From VRUE01 sp963774405 (lineage in GTDB: Bacteria > Actinomycetota > Thermoleophilia > Solirubrobacterales > 70-9), in assembly GCA_963774405.1 (NCBI GenBank), contig CAVZEV010000002.1:228692-292691 (forward strand): a DNA stretch of 64,000 nt, read 5' to 3'. The translations under genes were made by a program, and so were the position numbers. The notes beneath the pieces were generated by a model. The model saw nothing but the letters and a program-made list of their open reading frames with translations. It was not told where the DNA came from and did no database searches. Of this stretch, positions 1-7,511 are shown piece after piece (position 1 is the first letter of the stretch; each line of letters opens with the position of its first letter).

Positions 1-2
1 AG

Positions 3-101
3 GGAGCCGGCCCAAGCCGGTGGCTAAAGGTCGTCGTGGTCTTCGACAGCGACAGCAGCGGGCGTATCATCACTGCATTCGCCCGGCGAAGGAAGCCATG
101 A
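3..101 (+). CDS. C-terminus of a DUF4258-like protein (5' partial)
   Basis: An open frame enters from the window edge and ends at TGA 99-101. Its last residues include VVVVFDSDSSGR followed by ITAFARRRKP. This resembles the C-terminal strand of DUF4258 / RelE-like small proteins that are commonly encoded just before DUF2283 genes. The stop overlaps the next start as ATGA, so the two genes are translationally coupled. Only 32 residues are visible, so the family call rests on the tail plus the neighbour. A toxin-like role is an inference from family context. Confidence 0.55.
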   Translation, partial: GAGPSRWLKVVVVFDSDSSGRIITAFARRRKP

Positions 102-373
102 GCGTGACGATTGCCGACATCACCTTTGATCGCGTCGAGTATGACGCCGACGCCGATGTGCTCTACCTGCACGTCGGCGATCCCTCGCGCGCCGTTGCCT
201 ACGACGAGACGCCGGAGGGCCACGCAGTCCGCTTCGATAGCAATGGCGACCTGGTCGGGCTGACTCTGGTTCGCCCCAAGCGGCTGCTGGAGCGAGAGGG
301 CGAACTGCGGATTACCGTGCCGGTGCCGAGCGCTGTACCCGCCGCCGAGCTGACGCCCGCCCTGAGCGCATAG
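98..373 (+). CDS. DUF2283 family protein
   Basis: A 91-residue protein whose core (FDRVEYDADADVLYLHVGD, then GHAVRFDSNGDLVGLTLV) is the DUF2283 pattern: a DxxxDxLYL strand followed by a G-x-hydrophobic-x-hDxxGxLVGhxhh strand. I start at the ATG at 98, which overlaps the preceding stop (ATGA), and not at the upstream ATG-like codon in the same frame, because the extra N-terminus reads through the upstream gene. DUF2283 proteins are small cytoplasmic proteins of unknown biochemistry, often the second gene of a two-gene toxin-antitoxin-like module. Which partner acts on what cannot be told here. Confidence 0.8.
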   Translation: MSVTIADITFDRVEYDADADVLYLHVGDPSRAVAYDETPEGHAVRFDSNGDLVGLTLVRPKRLLEREGELRITVPVPSAVPAAELTPALSA

Positions 374-446
374 GACTACCCAACGGGCTGTCTTCATCGG
401 CCACACTTCGGTGCCACACTCGTGCCACAGTCAGGCACGGATTCAG

Positions 447-499
447 CCGGTTACAACCGGAGTCAGCCGGAGGCAATTTGGCTCTAGGAGCCAGATTGC
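447..499. repeat. Two adjacent inverted repeats in an intergenic gap
   Basis: CCGGTT-AC-AACCGG (447-460) is followed by a long hairpin with arms 473-484 and 488-499. The hairpin arms pair over 12 bp (one G-T) with a 3-base TAG loop. The flanking words ATTCAGCCGG and AGTCAGCCGG are near-direct repeats. No T-tract follows the hairpin directly, so terminator function is uncertain. The arrangement also fits a recombination core or protein-binding sites. Confidence 0.6.
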
Positions 500-550
500 G
501 CTTTCCCATGCGGCGGGTCGGCGGTCTCTCCTCCCGTAGTGACCCAAGAA

Positions 551-580
551 CTCGCCTCGGCTCCCCGCCGGGGCGTTTTC
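551..580 (+). terminator. Possible weak intrinsic terminator
   Basis: CCCCGCCGGGG followed by CGTTTTCT forms a short 4-bp core stem with wobble extension and a T-rich tail, just before the end of the convergent minus-strand gene. Weak; it may serve the upstream plus-strand pair. Confidence 0.3.
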
Positions 581-590
581 TGTTGTGGGG

Positions 591-977
591 TTATGCCGCG
601 GTCTTTGCTGCCTGGATCGCGGCATCGATCGTCGCCGCCGACTCCACGCGCGGCCAGATCACAAACCGCTGCATCTCGCCGTCCCTCGCCACAACTCGAA
701 CGTTCTTCAGCGGACCGCTTACGAAGGCGCGATCTAGATCAGCGAGCTGAGCGCTCCACACATGGCCACCGAGTCTCGTATCGAACTTGTGGGGAGCGAA
801 GACAAGCCGCCGGTCCGTCAGGTAAATGCGGCCGCCAATCGAACGGAACTTTTGCTGGAAGCGGTTCGCCCGCGCCTCCCAGCGAATCTCCTCGCCCTCT
901 TCAAATGCGGGTTCGCGTACCCGCAGGCCAAGCGCCTGACCAGCAATTCCAAACGGCTTGTCCGGCGAATCGGGCAC
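591..977 (-). CDS. GRAM/PH-like domain protein
   Basis: A 128-residue protein starting at GTG 977. Residues about 25-110 carry the pattern of bacterial GRAM/PH-like domains: ...GRIYLTDRRLVFAPHKFD followed by short strands and a terminal helix (AATIDAAIQAAKTAA). Such domains in bacteria are cytoplasmic or membrane-associated and of mostly unknown ligand. It is divergent from the SnoaL-like gene starting 34 bp away. The 'YLTDRRLVF' motif is the strongest evidence; no catalytic residues are expected. Confidence 0.65.
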   Translation of the reverse strand: MPDSPDKPFGIAGQALGLRVREPAFEEGEEIRWEARANRFQQKFRSIGGRIYLTDRRLVFAPHKFDTRLGGHVWSAQLADLDRAFVSGPLKNVRVVARDGEMQRFVIWPRVESAATIDAAIQAAKTAA

Positions 978-1010
978 CGGCCGATCCTACGCCACGAATA
1001 CCATCGAACC

Positions 1011-1247
1011 ATGGCGGAGCAAGTACCGGCGGTCTGCGACGTGCTTGCCACGATCGAGGCCCGCGATTGGCCACGACTGGAACGCCTGCTCGACCCGGAG
1101 GTCCACTGGACGACCGCGATCGAGGAGCATCAGCACGGCCCCGATGAGGTGATCGCGTTGCTGAGGGAGGATCCTCCCCCGGCCCCGCCGGCGTTCCATG
1201 AAGTGCGTGATGGGCTGATCGTGCGCTGGATCGATGTCCCCGGTTGA
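1011..1247 (+). CDS. SnoaL/NTF2-like small protein
   Basis: A 78-residue protein. The first half (VCDVLATIEARDWPRLERLL, then DPEVHWTTAIEEHQHGPDEV) fits the opening helix and strand of SnoaL-like/NTF2-like domains, including the typical 'hxGxdEV' turn. It is shorter than the usual 110-130 residues, so it is a reduced version or has lost its last strands. I chose ATG 1011 because TACCAT lies 6 bases upstream, consistent with a leaderless transcript; the longer upstream frame runs antisense to the GRAM-like gene. No active-site call is possible. Confidence 0.6.
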   Translation: MAEQVPAVCDVLATIEARDWPRLERLLDPEVHWTTAIEEHQHGPDEVIALLREDPPPAPPAFHEVRDGLIVRWIDVPG

Positions 1248-1265
1248 ACCCCCGGCCGCCAGTCA

Positions 1266-1733
1266 CTACAGATTGCGCACGCGGCGGCCGATCTCCCGAT
1301 CCTGTGGGTAACCCGCGGCCTCCCAAAACCCACCGGCCGCCTCGTCCTCGAAGGCGACCAGAGCCGTCACCCGGTGCACGCCGCAGCTGAGCAGGTACTC
1401 CTCCCCCGCCCGCGTCAGAGCGAGCCCGATGCCCTGGCGCCGGTGCTCCTTCGATACGGCGAGGCGGTACATGTTGCCGCGCCAGCCGTCCCAGCCGGCG
1501 ATCAGGGCGCCGACGATCTCGCCGCCACGCTCGGCGACCAGGAGCGCGGCCGGCGAATCCTCAACCAACCGCTCGATGTCGTCCAGGCGATCGACCGTGC
1601 TCGCGTGCTCGCTCCGCTCCTGCGCCCAAAGGCCGAGGACCGCTTGCGCGTCCTCGTGCCTACATCGACGGATCGTGACTTGCTCACCAGGCAAGTGGGC
1701 AGTGTGGCAAACCGCCGGACGGGATCCAGGCAC
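1266..1733 (-). CDS. GNAT family N-acetyltransferase
   Basis: A 155-residue protein with a classic GNAT core: IRRCRHEDAQAVLGLW (beta1/alpha1), VGALIAGWDGWRGNMYRLAV (beta4), then the acetyl-CoA loop in HRRQGIGLALTRAGEEYL (Q/RxxGxG/A), and a C-terminal SCGVHRVTALVAFEDEAAGGFW...GY. It transfers an acetyl group from acetyl-CoA to an unknown amine. The listed start is GTG 1733. The conserved fold begins near residue 19, so the true start may be slightly downstream. No neighbour indicates a substrate. Confidence 0.85.
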   Translation of the reverse strand: MPGSRPAVCHTAHLPGEQVTIRRCRHEDAQAVLGLWAQERSEHASTVDRLDDIERLVEDSPAALLVAERGGEIVGALIAGWDGWRGNMYRLAVSKEHRRQGIGLALTRAGEEYLLSCGVHRVTALVAFEDEAAGGFWEAAGYPQDREIGRRVRNL

Positions 1734-1930
1734 CGCGACTCGGCGCTCTTGGCACCGGCGCGGTTCAAAAGCAGTAGATCCGCGAGGCTCCCTACCTGCG
1801 GACCCACATACATAGAGATGCCTCTCCTCCCTCGAGTAACCCCAGAAGAGACTCGGGCAGGCTAACCGATTGAGTCTTTTGACGCAAGCCCCAATTTTTG
1901 AGGCGAGTTCCTGGTCCGGTGGGGCGCGAT

Positions 1931-3961
1931 TCAGTGCAGCGCCGGCTCGCCGGAGCGCAGGGCGGCGAGGACTCGCTCGGCGACCGCGTCGCCGGTGAGG
2001 CCGACCTCCTCGTGCAGCAGGGCCGGCTTGCCGTGGGTGACGTAGCGGTCGGGTAGGCCGATCCGCAGGACACGGGCGCGCTCGCCGGAGCGCTCGGCGA
2101 AGGCGTCCTCGAGGTGCTCGAGCACGGCCGAGCCGAAGCCGCCGGGCAGGACGTTCTCCTCGATCGTCACCACCAGGTCGTGGCTCAGCGCCAGCCGCTC
2201 GAGCAGCTCGCTGTCGAGCGGCTTGGCGAAGCGGGCATCGGCGACGGTCGCCTCGAGGTCGTGGCCGGCGAGGATCTTGGCGGCGTCGAGGGCCACCGAG
2301 ACGCCGTAGCCGTAGCCGAGCAGCGCCACGCGCTCACCGCTGGCCAGCAGCTCGCCGGTTCCGATCGGCAGCTCGGCCGGCTCAGCGGGCAGCTCGACCC
2401 CCTCGGCGGCGCCGCGCGGGTAGCGCAGGGCCGCGGGCCCGTCGTGGGCGATCGCGGTGCGCAGCATGTGGGCCAGCATCGCCTCGTCGCGCGGCGCCAT
2501 CAGCACCACGTTGGGAATCGGGCGGAAGTAGGAGACGTCGAAGGCGCCGTGGTGGGTCGGGCCGTCGTCGCCGACCAGGCCCGCCCGGTCCATCGCGAAG
2601 GTGACGTCGAGCTGCTGCAGGCAGACGTCGTGGACGATCTGGTCGAAAGCGCGTTGGAGGAAGGTCGAGTAGATCGCGCAGACCGGCTTGGCACCCTGGA
2701 TCGCCAGCCCCGAGGCCATCAGGACAGCGTTCTGCTCGGCGATGCCGACGTCGTAGTACTGCTCGGGCAGCTCGTCGGCCAGCTTCTGCAGGCCGGTCCC
2801 CCCCGCCATCGCCGCGGTGATCCCGATCACGCGCTTGTCGCGCCGCGCCTCGGCGACGATCGCATCGCCGAAGACCTGCGTGTACTGCGGCGGCGCGCCG
2901 GCCGCGGGCGGCTTCTCCAGCCGCTCCGGGGCGATCGCCGCGGGTGCATCGGATTCCTGCACCGCCACCGGCTTGGGAGCGGGGGCGCCGTCGACGATCG
3001 AGTTCGGCTTGGCCGCGTGCCATTTCTCCATCCCCTCGAGGCCGCCCTCCTCGGCCGGGGAGAAGCCCTTGCCCTTGACCGTGTGGATATGGACGATCAC
3101 CGGGCGGTCGGCCTCGAAGGCCTCGCGCAGGGCCTCGCGCAGGGCGTGCACGTCGTGGCCGTCGATCACGCCCATGTAGGCGAGGTCGAGCTCCTCGAAG
3201 AAGAGGCCCGGCGCCCAGTAGGCCTTGATCGCCGACTTGATCTCCGGCCCCAGCCGTTCGATCCGCTTGCCGAGCCCGAGCGGCAGCTTGGTCAGCCGGT
3301 CCTCGACCCCCTCGCGGGCGTGGAAGAGGCGCGGGTTGAGCCGCACCCGGTTGAAGTAGCGCGAGAGCGCGCCGACGTTGGGCGAGATCGACATGCCGTT
3401 GTCGTTGAGCACGATCACCATCGGCGTCTGCAGACCCCCGGCCGCGTGCAGGGCCTCGTAGGCGACGCCGCCGGTCAGGGCGCCGTCGCCGATCACGGCG
3501 GCGACCCTGCCGTCCTCGCCGATCCCGTGGCGCATCGCCTCCTTCAGCCCGACCCCGTAGCCGATCGAGGTCGAGGCGTGGCCGGCGCCCATGATGTCGT
3601 GCTCGGACTCGAAGACCGAGCAGAACGGGGCGAGGCCGTCGTACTGGCGGATCGTCGGCAGGCCCTCGCGGCGGCCGGTGAGGATCTTGTGCGGATAGGC
3701 CTGGTGGCCGACGTCCCAGAGGATCTTGTCGCGAGGCGAGTCGAGCAGGCTGTGCAGCGCCACGGCCAGCTCGCAGGTGCCGAGGTTGGCGCCGAAATGG
3801 CCGCCGATCTCACCGATCGTGTCGATGATGTAGGTGCGCATCTCCTGCGCCACCTGCTGCAGCTGCTCGTCGCCCAACTCGTGCAGGTCGGCTGGCGAGT
3901 GGATGCCGTCGAGCAGCGGGGTCTCGCGCTCCGGTGTCGCTCCGTTTCCGTTCTCGCTCAT
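1931..3961 (-). CDS. dxs: 1-deoxy-D-xylulose-5-phosphate synthase
   Basis: A 676-residue thiamine-diphosphate enzyme that condenses pyruvate and glyceraldehyde-3-phosphate, the first step of the MEP isoprenoid pathway. The N-terminal half shows WDVGHQAYPHKILTGR, the ThDP motif GDGALTGGVAYEALHAAG...NDN, and KGKGFSPAE. The middle has the pyrimidine-binding domain with DRAGLVGDDGPTHHG, and the C-terminal transketolase domain follows. The start is ATG 3961, which overlaps the native ispA stop as ATGA. Uninterrupted reading into ispA is caused by a base indel upstream and should not be read as a fusion. Intact, with the family's usual length. Confidence 0.95.
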   Translation of the reverse strand: MSENGNGATPERETPLLDGIHSPADLHELGDEQLQQVAQEMRTYIIDTIGEIGGHFGANLGTCELAVALHSLLDSPRDKILWDVGHQAYPHKILTGRREGLPTIRQYDGLAPFCSVFESEHDIMGAGHASTSIGYGVGLKEAMRHGIGEDGRVAAVIGDGALTGGVAYEALHAAGGLQTPMVIVLNDNGMSISPNVGALSRYFNRVRLNPRLFHAREGVEDRLTKLPLGLGKRIERLGPEIKSAIKAYWAPGLFFEELDLAYMGVIDGHDVHALREALREAFEADRPVIVHIHTVKGKGFSPAEEGGLEGMEKWHAAKPNSIVDGAPAPKPVAVQESDAPAAIAPERLEKPPAAGAPPQYTQVFGDAIVAEARRDKRVIGITAAMAGGTGLQKLADELPEQYYDVGIAEQNAVLMASGLAIQGAKPVCAIYSTFLQRAFDQIVHDVCLQQLDVTFAMDRAGLVGDDGPTHHGAFDVSYFRPIPNVVLMAPRDEAMLAHMLRTAIAHDGPAALRYPRGAAEGVELPAEPAELPIGTGELLASGERVALLGYGYGVSVALDAAKILAGHDLEATVADARFAKPLDSELLERLALSHDLVVTIEENVLPGGFGSAVLEHLEDAFAERSGERARVLRIGLPDRYVTHGKPALLHEEVGLTGDAVAERVLAALRSGEPALH

Positions 3962-4821
3962 TCGTCCCTCGTGAAGATGTAGTCGGCCACGCGCCTCAGG
4001 TCCCTCGGTCTCGCCGTCCGCGTCCGCGAGCGCCGCGAGCGCCTTGGCGTGGGACTCGGCCGCGAGCTCGCGCGCCCGCTCCAGACCGAAATGGCTGACG
4101 TAGGTGAGTTTTCCAAGTCGCTCGTCGCTTCCATGTTCCTTGCCGAGCCGATCGGCGCTTCCGGTCACGTCGAGGATGTCGTCGACGATCTGGAAGAGCA
4201 CGCCCAGCTCGCCGGCGAATCGGCGAAAGGGGATTGTCTCACTTTCAGGCAGTCCCTCGAGGGTCAGCACGACACCGACGCCGGCGGCGATCAGGCGGCC
4301 GGTCTTCAACTCGTGCAGCGAGCGCAGCCCCTCGGCGTCGCGCTCCTCCACCGCGACGTCGACGTACTGGCCGCCGACCATCCCGTCCACCCCCGTCGCC
4401 GCGCTCAGCTCGCGCAGCGCCGCCAGCACGCGAGCGGGCTCCCCCGGCTGCTCGCAGGCCAGCCGCACCGCCTCGGCGAAGAGGCCGTCGCCGGCGAGGA
4501 TCGCCACGTCCTCGCCAAACTTGACGTGGGAGGTCGGCTGCCCGCGGCGCAGCTCGTCGTCGTCCATCGCGGGCAGGTCGTCGTGGATCAGCGAGTAGGT
4601 GTGGATCAGCTCGATCGCGCAGGCGACCGGCAGGAAGCGCTCCGGCTCGGCGCCCAGCGCGCGGGCCGTCGCCAGCGCCAGCACCGGCCGCACCCGCTTG
4701 CCGCCGGCGAGCAGCGAGTAGCGCATCGCCTCCTGCAGGCCAACCGTCGACTCAGGCCCCCGAAGCGCAACCCCTCCAGCTCCGCGTCAACGAGCTCCCG
4801 CAGCTCCTCCGGGTAGCTCAC
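3958..4821 (-). CDS. ispA: Polyprenyl diphosphate synthase (FPP/GGPP type), two frameshifts
   Basis: Builds C15/C20 isoprenyl diphosphates from IPP and DMAPP, downstream of dxs in the same pathway. Both aspartate-rich motifs are present: HDDLPAMDDDELRRG and FQIVDDILD, with GGKRVRP near the N-terminus. The start is GTG 4821 (MSYPEELRELVDAELEGL). The frame is lost in a five-G run near 4755; a sixth G restores PESTVGLQEAMRYS. It is lost again near 3999, after which the expected ending RRVADYIFTRDE and stop (TGA 3960-3958) read in another frame. Both breaks look like assembly indels. The 'DDLPAMDDD' form suggests an IspA-like enzyme, but chain length is not settled. Confidence 0.88.
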
Positions 4822-4824
4822 GGC

Positions 4825-4871
4825 TTCCGGTGCGCCTTATCACCGATATGGGGGGGAAAAGCGCACCGGAA
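4825..4871. repeat. 47-bp palindromic element, copy 1
   Basis: Perfect 11-bp arms TTCCGGTGCGC (4825-4835) and GCGCACCGGAA (4861-4871) enclose a core with CCGATATGG and a G7 run. It fills the gap between the small helical gene and ispA. The element at 44028-44074 is the same length and matches in the opposite orientation, which marks a dispersed palindromic family. It may also act as a transcript-stabilising or terminating hairpin. Confidence 0.85.
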
Positions 4872-4879
4872 CGGGGTCG

Positions 4880-5056
4880 TCACTGCGAGGCGGCCTCGCC
4901 CTCGCGGATGCGGCGGTTGGCCTCCTCGACCGCCTCGGCCGATAGCTCAGCGGCCTCTTGGGCGAGCGCCGCGGCGCGGGCGTCGTCGGCCTCCTCGCCC
5001 TCGAGCTCGCGGGCGATCGCGCCCAGGCGCTCGGAGATCTCGCGCAGGCGGTTCAC
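4880..5056 (-). CDS. Small helical protein, XseB-like in size and position
   Basis: A 58-residue, charged, wholly helical protein beginning MNRLREISERLGAIARELEG. Its GTG start overlaps the nusB stop (GTGA). The second half (AEAVEEANRRIREGEA) resembles the C-terminal helix of exonuclease VII small subunits, which are of similar size. However, it lacks the usual FEEALxxLExIVxxLE opening of XseB. I call it an uncharacterised coupled partner of nusB; XseB is only an alternative. Confidence 0.6.
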   Translation of the reverse strand: MNRLREISERLGAIARELEGEEADDARAAALAQEAAELSAEAVEEANRRIREGEAASQ

Positions 5057-5433
5057 CGCACGCCCTCGCGCTCGCGAGCGATCGCGCCGAGCACGCCGTT
5101 GACGAAGCCGGGCGCGTCGGCCCCGCAGTACTCCTTGGCAATCTCGATCGCCTCGTCGATCGCGACCTCGGTCGGCACGTCGTCGCTGTGCTCGATCTCA
5201 TAGAGGGCGACCCGCATCACGTTGCGCTCCAGCGGCGCGATCCGCTCCAGCTCCCAGCCCTTGGAGTGGGCCGCGATCGCGGCGTCGAGCTCGTCGCGGT
5301 GGGCCTCGACGCCGGCGGCCAGCTCCCGCGTGAAGGGGCGCGACTCGGCTACCAGCTCCTCCAGAGGGCGCCCGGTCACGTCGCGCTGGTAACAGGCGAA
5401 GACGGCGTCGCGGCGCTGGTCGGATCTACGCAT
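5053..5433 (-). CDS. nusB: Transcription antitermination factor NusB
   Basis: A 126-residue all-helical RNA-binding protein that with NusE (S10) binds boxA RNA during rRNA transcription. Visible family motifs: RDAVFACYQRDVTGRPLEEL near the N-terminus, then WELERIAPLERNVMRVALYE, VPTEVAIDEAIEIAKEYC and FVNGVLGAIARE at the end. Length is typical. It lies 36 bp after efp and overlaps the next small gene, so efp-nusB-small protein form one unit, an order common in actinobacteria. Confidence 0.95.
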   Translation of the reverse strand: MRRSDQRRDAVFACYQRDVTGRPLEELVAESRPFTRELAAGVEAHRDELDAAIAAHSKGWELERIAPLERNVMRVALYEIEHSDDVPTEVAIDEAIEIAKEYCGADAPGFVNGVLGAIAREREGVR

Positions 5434-5469
5434 CTGGCTGCATTCTCGCGGTTCGGCCGGTCGGCGGCG

Positions 5470-6030
5470 CTAAGCGCGGGAGACGTACTCGGCGCTGCGG
5501 GTGTCGACGCGGATCGTCTCGCCCTCCTCGATGAAGAGTGGCACCTGGACGACGACGCCGGACTCGAGCGTGGCGGGCTTGCTGCCGCCGCCCGAGGCGG
5601 TGTCGCCCTTGACGCCCGGCTCGGTCTGGGTCACCTTCATCTCGATCGCCCCGGCGACCTGCACGTCGCTGGCCCGTTCGTCGACGAAGAGCACGTCGAC
5701 CTCGGCGTTGGGCAGCAGCCACTGCATCGCCTCGCCGACCAGCTCGCGCGGGATCTCGATCTGCTCGTAGTCGCGGGTGTCCATGAAGACCGCGGCGTCG
5801 CCGGAGTCATAGAGGTACTGCATCTTGCGCGACTCGGTGCGCACCGGGCGGAACTTCTCGCCGGCACGGAAGGTCTTGTCCTGGACCGAGCCGTCTTCGA
5901 TCCGGCGCAGCTTGGTCCGCACGAAGGCCCCGCCCTTGCCCGGCTTGACGTGCTGGAACTCGATGATGCGGAAGATCTTGCCGTCGATCTCGATGTGCGA
6001 GCCGTTGCGGAATTCGTTGGTGCTGATCAC
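5470..6030 (-). CDS. efp: Elongation factor P
   Basis: A 186-residue factor that rescues ribosomes stalled at polyproline. Three-domain layout: N-terminal KOW-like domain (MISTNEFRNGSHIEIDGKIF...), the tip loop HVKPGKGGAFVRTKL, and two OB domains ending with TLESGVVVQVPLFIEEGETIRVDTRS. The lysine in PGKGG is the position modified in E. coli; no epmA/epmB-type gene is in the window. I choose GTG 6030, which leaves the canonical N-terminus and has TAGGAT 8 bases upstream (likely leaderless). Confidence 0.95.
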   Translation of the reverse strand: MISTNEFRNGSHIEIDGKIFRIIEFQHVKPGKGGAFVRTKLRRIEDGSVQDKTFRAGEKFRPVRTESRKMQYLYDSGDAAVFMDTRDYEQIEIPRELVGEAMQWLLPNAEVDVLFVDERASDVQVAGAIEMKVTQTEPGVKGDTASGGGSKPATLESGVVVQVPLFIEEGETIRVDTRSAEYVSRA

Positions 6031-6121
6031 GGCGGCGAATCCTAGAGAGCGGTCGGTTCCGGCGACTTCTCCGGAACTCAACAGGGGCCGGGGGAACGAT
6101 CCTCTAACGTGAGGGCAGGGA

Positions 6122-6616
6122 ATGAAGGGGGTCCTCACAGCTGTCGTCTCCGTCGCCGCGTTGGCATTGCTGCCTGCCGCGAGCGCCATGGCCGAAGAAG
6201 GGCCGACGCGCGCCCAGTACGTCGAACAGGTCGAGCCGATCTGCCAGGCCAACACCAAGGCCAACAAACGCATCCTCAAGAACGCCAAAACCAAGGCGAA
6301 GAGCAGGGTGCCGGCGAAGCTGAAGCAGGCCGGCCACCAGTTCATCCACGCCTCTGCCGTCTTCGGCAAGACCGTGGAAAAGCTCAGCGCCGTGCCGCGC
6401 CCGGCGGCCGACGACGCGCGCCTGCTCAAGTGGTTCGCCCAGCTCGGCGTCGTGCAGGCCAAGCTGCGCGCGCTCGGCGTCGCGCTCAAGGCCAACGAAG
6501 AAATCAAGGCCGCGCACGAACAGATCCGGGTCGAACGCGCCGCCAACGCGGCCAACAACTACAGCTTCGTCTTCGGCTTCCACTACTGCCACCTGACCCC
6601 CTCGCGGTTCACCTGA
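6122..6616 (+). CDS. Secreted protein of unknown function
   Basis: A 164-residue protein with a signal peptide (MKGVLTAVVSVAALALLPAA, cut near ASAMA). A mature helical, Lys/Ala-rich domain starts YVEQVEPICQANTKANKR. It has a good ribosome binding site (GAGGGCAGGGA) before ATG 6122. The 'Y/LxEQxxxIC' opening recurs in the two lipoproteins at 47.8-49.0 kb, suggesting one extracytoplasmic family with a conserved Cys (another Cys near the C-terminus, FHYCHL). GAA and AAA codons are used more than in housekeeping genes nearby. Confidence 0.75.
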   Translation: MKGVLTAVVSVAALALLPAASAMAEEGPTRAQYVEQVEPICQANTKANKRILKNAKTKAKSRVPAKLKQAGHQFIHASAVFGKTVEKLSAVPRPAADDARLLKWFAQLGVVQAKLRALGVALKANEEIKAAHEQIRVERAANAANNYSFVFGFHYCHLTPSRFT

Positions 6617-6639
6617 GCGAGCCGGGGGATAAGCGGCGG

Positions 6640-7446
6640 CTACTCGGCCTCTTCGGCCGCGGTGGCGGTCGTCAGCGTGCCGGCGGCGCCACCCGAAAGC
6701 ACGCGGCGAACCAGGCGCGGGGCGAGGATCCGCGCCACCGCGGCGAGGGCGTAGCCGCGCGGCACGTAACGCTCGGCCTTGCCGCCGGGCCCCGCCTCGA
6801 GGATCGCCTCGGCGACCTTCTCAGGCTTGGAGACGACCCAGCGGGTGAGGGCCTTCTCGCGCAGCTCGGTCGCCGGGAAGCCCTCGGTGGCGATGAAGCC
6901 GGGCAGGACCATGCCGACGTGGACGCCGTGGGGGCGCTCCTCGGCGTAGAGCGCGTCGGTCCAGCCGATCAGGGCGAACTTGCTCGCCGAGTAGGAGCCG
7001 GTGCGGGCGCGGGCGACGCGGCCCGCGGTGCTGGCGACGTTGACGATCGCGCTCGGCGCCGCGGCGCGCAGGACCGGCAGCAGCGCCTCGGTGAGGCGGA
7101 CGACGGCGTCGAAGTTGAGCTCCATGTGGCGATGGACGTTGGCGTAGCCGGCCTCGGCGAAGCCGCCCCGCCACGAGGCGCCTGCGTTGTTGACCAGCAG
7201 GGTCAGCCCGCCGCCGCGCTCCTCGACGTGGGCGCGGACCCGCGCCGGAGCGTCCGCCTCGGTGAGGTCGGCGGCGACGTAGCTCGCCTCGCAGGGCAGC
7301 GACTCGGCGAGGGCGCGCAGGCGCTCCTCGCGGCGGGCGACGAGGATCAACCTGGCGCCGGGCTCGCGCGCCAGTCGGCGCGCCGTCGCCTCGCCGATGC
7401 CGCTGGAAGCCCCGCTGACCAGGGCCGTCATTTGGCTTGGGCTCAC
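6640..7446 (-). CDS. Short-chain dehydrogenase/reductase
   Basis: A 268-residue NAD(P)-dependent Rossmann oxidoreductase. It has the cofactor motif SGASSGIGEATAR, the NNAGAS motif, catalytic Ser in NVASTAGR, and the YSASK Tyr/Lys pair, in the usual order for classical SDRs. The C-terminal part (KPEKVAEAILEA, then a hydrophobic stretch) resembles acyl/ketone reductases. Substrate unknown. Start: GTG 7446 has TAGCGT 7 bases upstream (leaderless); ATG 7431 is an alternative five codons in. Confidence 0.9.
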   Translation of the reverse strand: MSPSQMTALVSGASSGIGEATARRLAREPGARLILVARREERLRALAESLPCEASYVAADLTEADAPARVRAHVEERGGGLTLLVNNAGASWRGGFAEAGYANVHRHMELNFDAVVRLTEALLPVLRAAAPSAIVNVASTAGRVARARTGSYSASKFALIGWTDALYAEERPHGVHVGMVLPGFIATEGFPATELREKALTRWVVSKPEKVAEAILEAGPGGKAERYVPRGYALAAVARILAPRLVRRVLSGGAAGTLTTATAAEEAE

Positions 7447-7511
7447 GGACGAGACGCTACTCGCTTCGGCGGAATGCGGACGTTTGTACGAATCGACATA
7501 CTGCCGCAGCT

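Noticed and set aside
591..1147. Plus-strand ORF of 202 residues overlapping the GRAM-like gene
   Set aside because: Arg/Ser/Pro-rich composition typical of antisense reading; the minus-strand frame has a recognisable fold.
1931..4726. A 931-residue prenyl synthase-DXS fusion enzyme
   Set aside because: The native ispA end and stop read in another frame and overlap the dxs ATG; the fusion frame arises from an indel near 3999.
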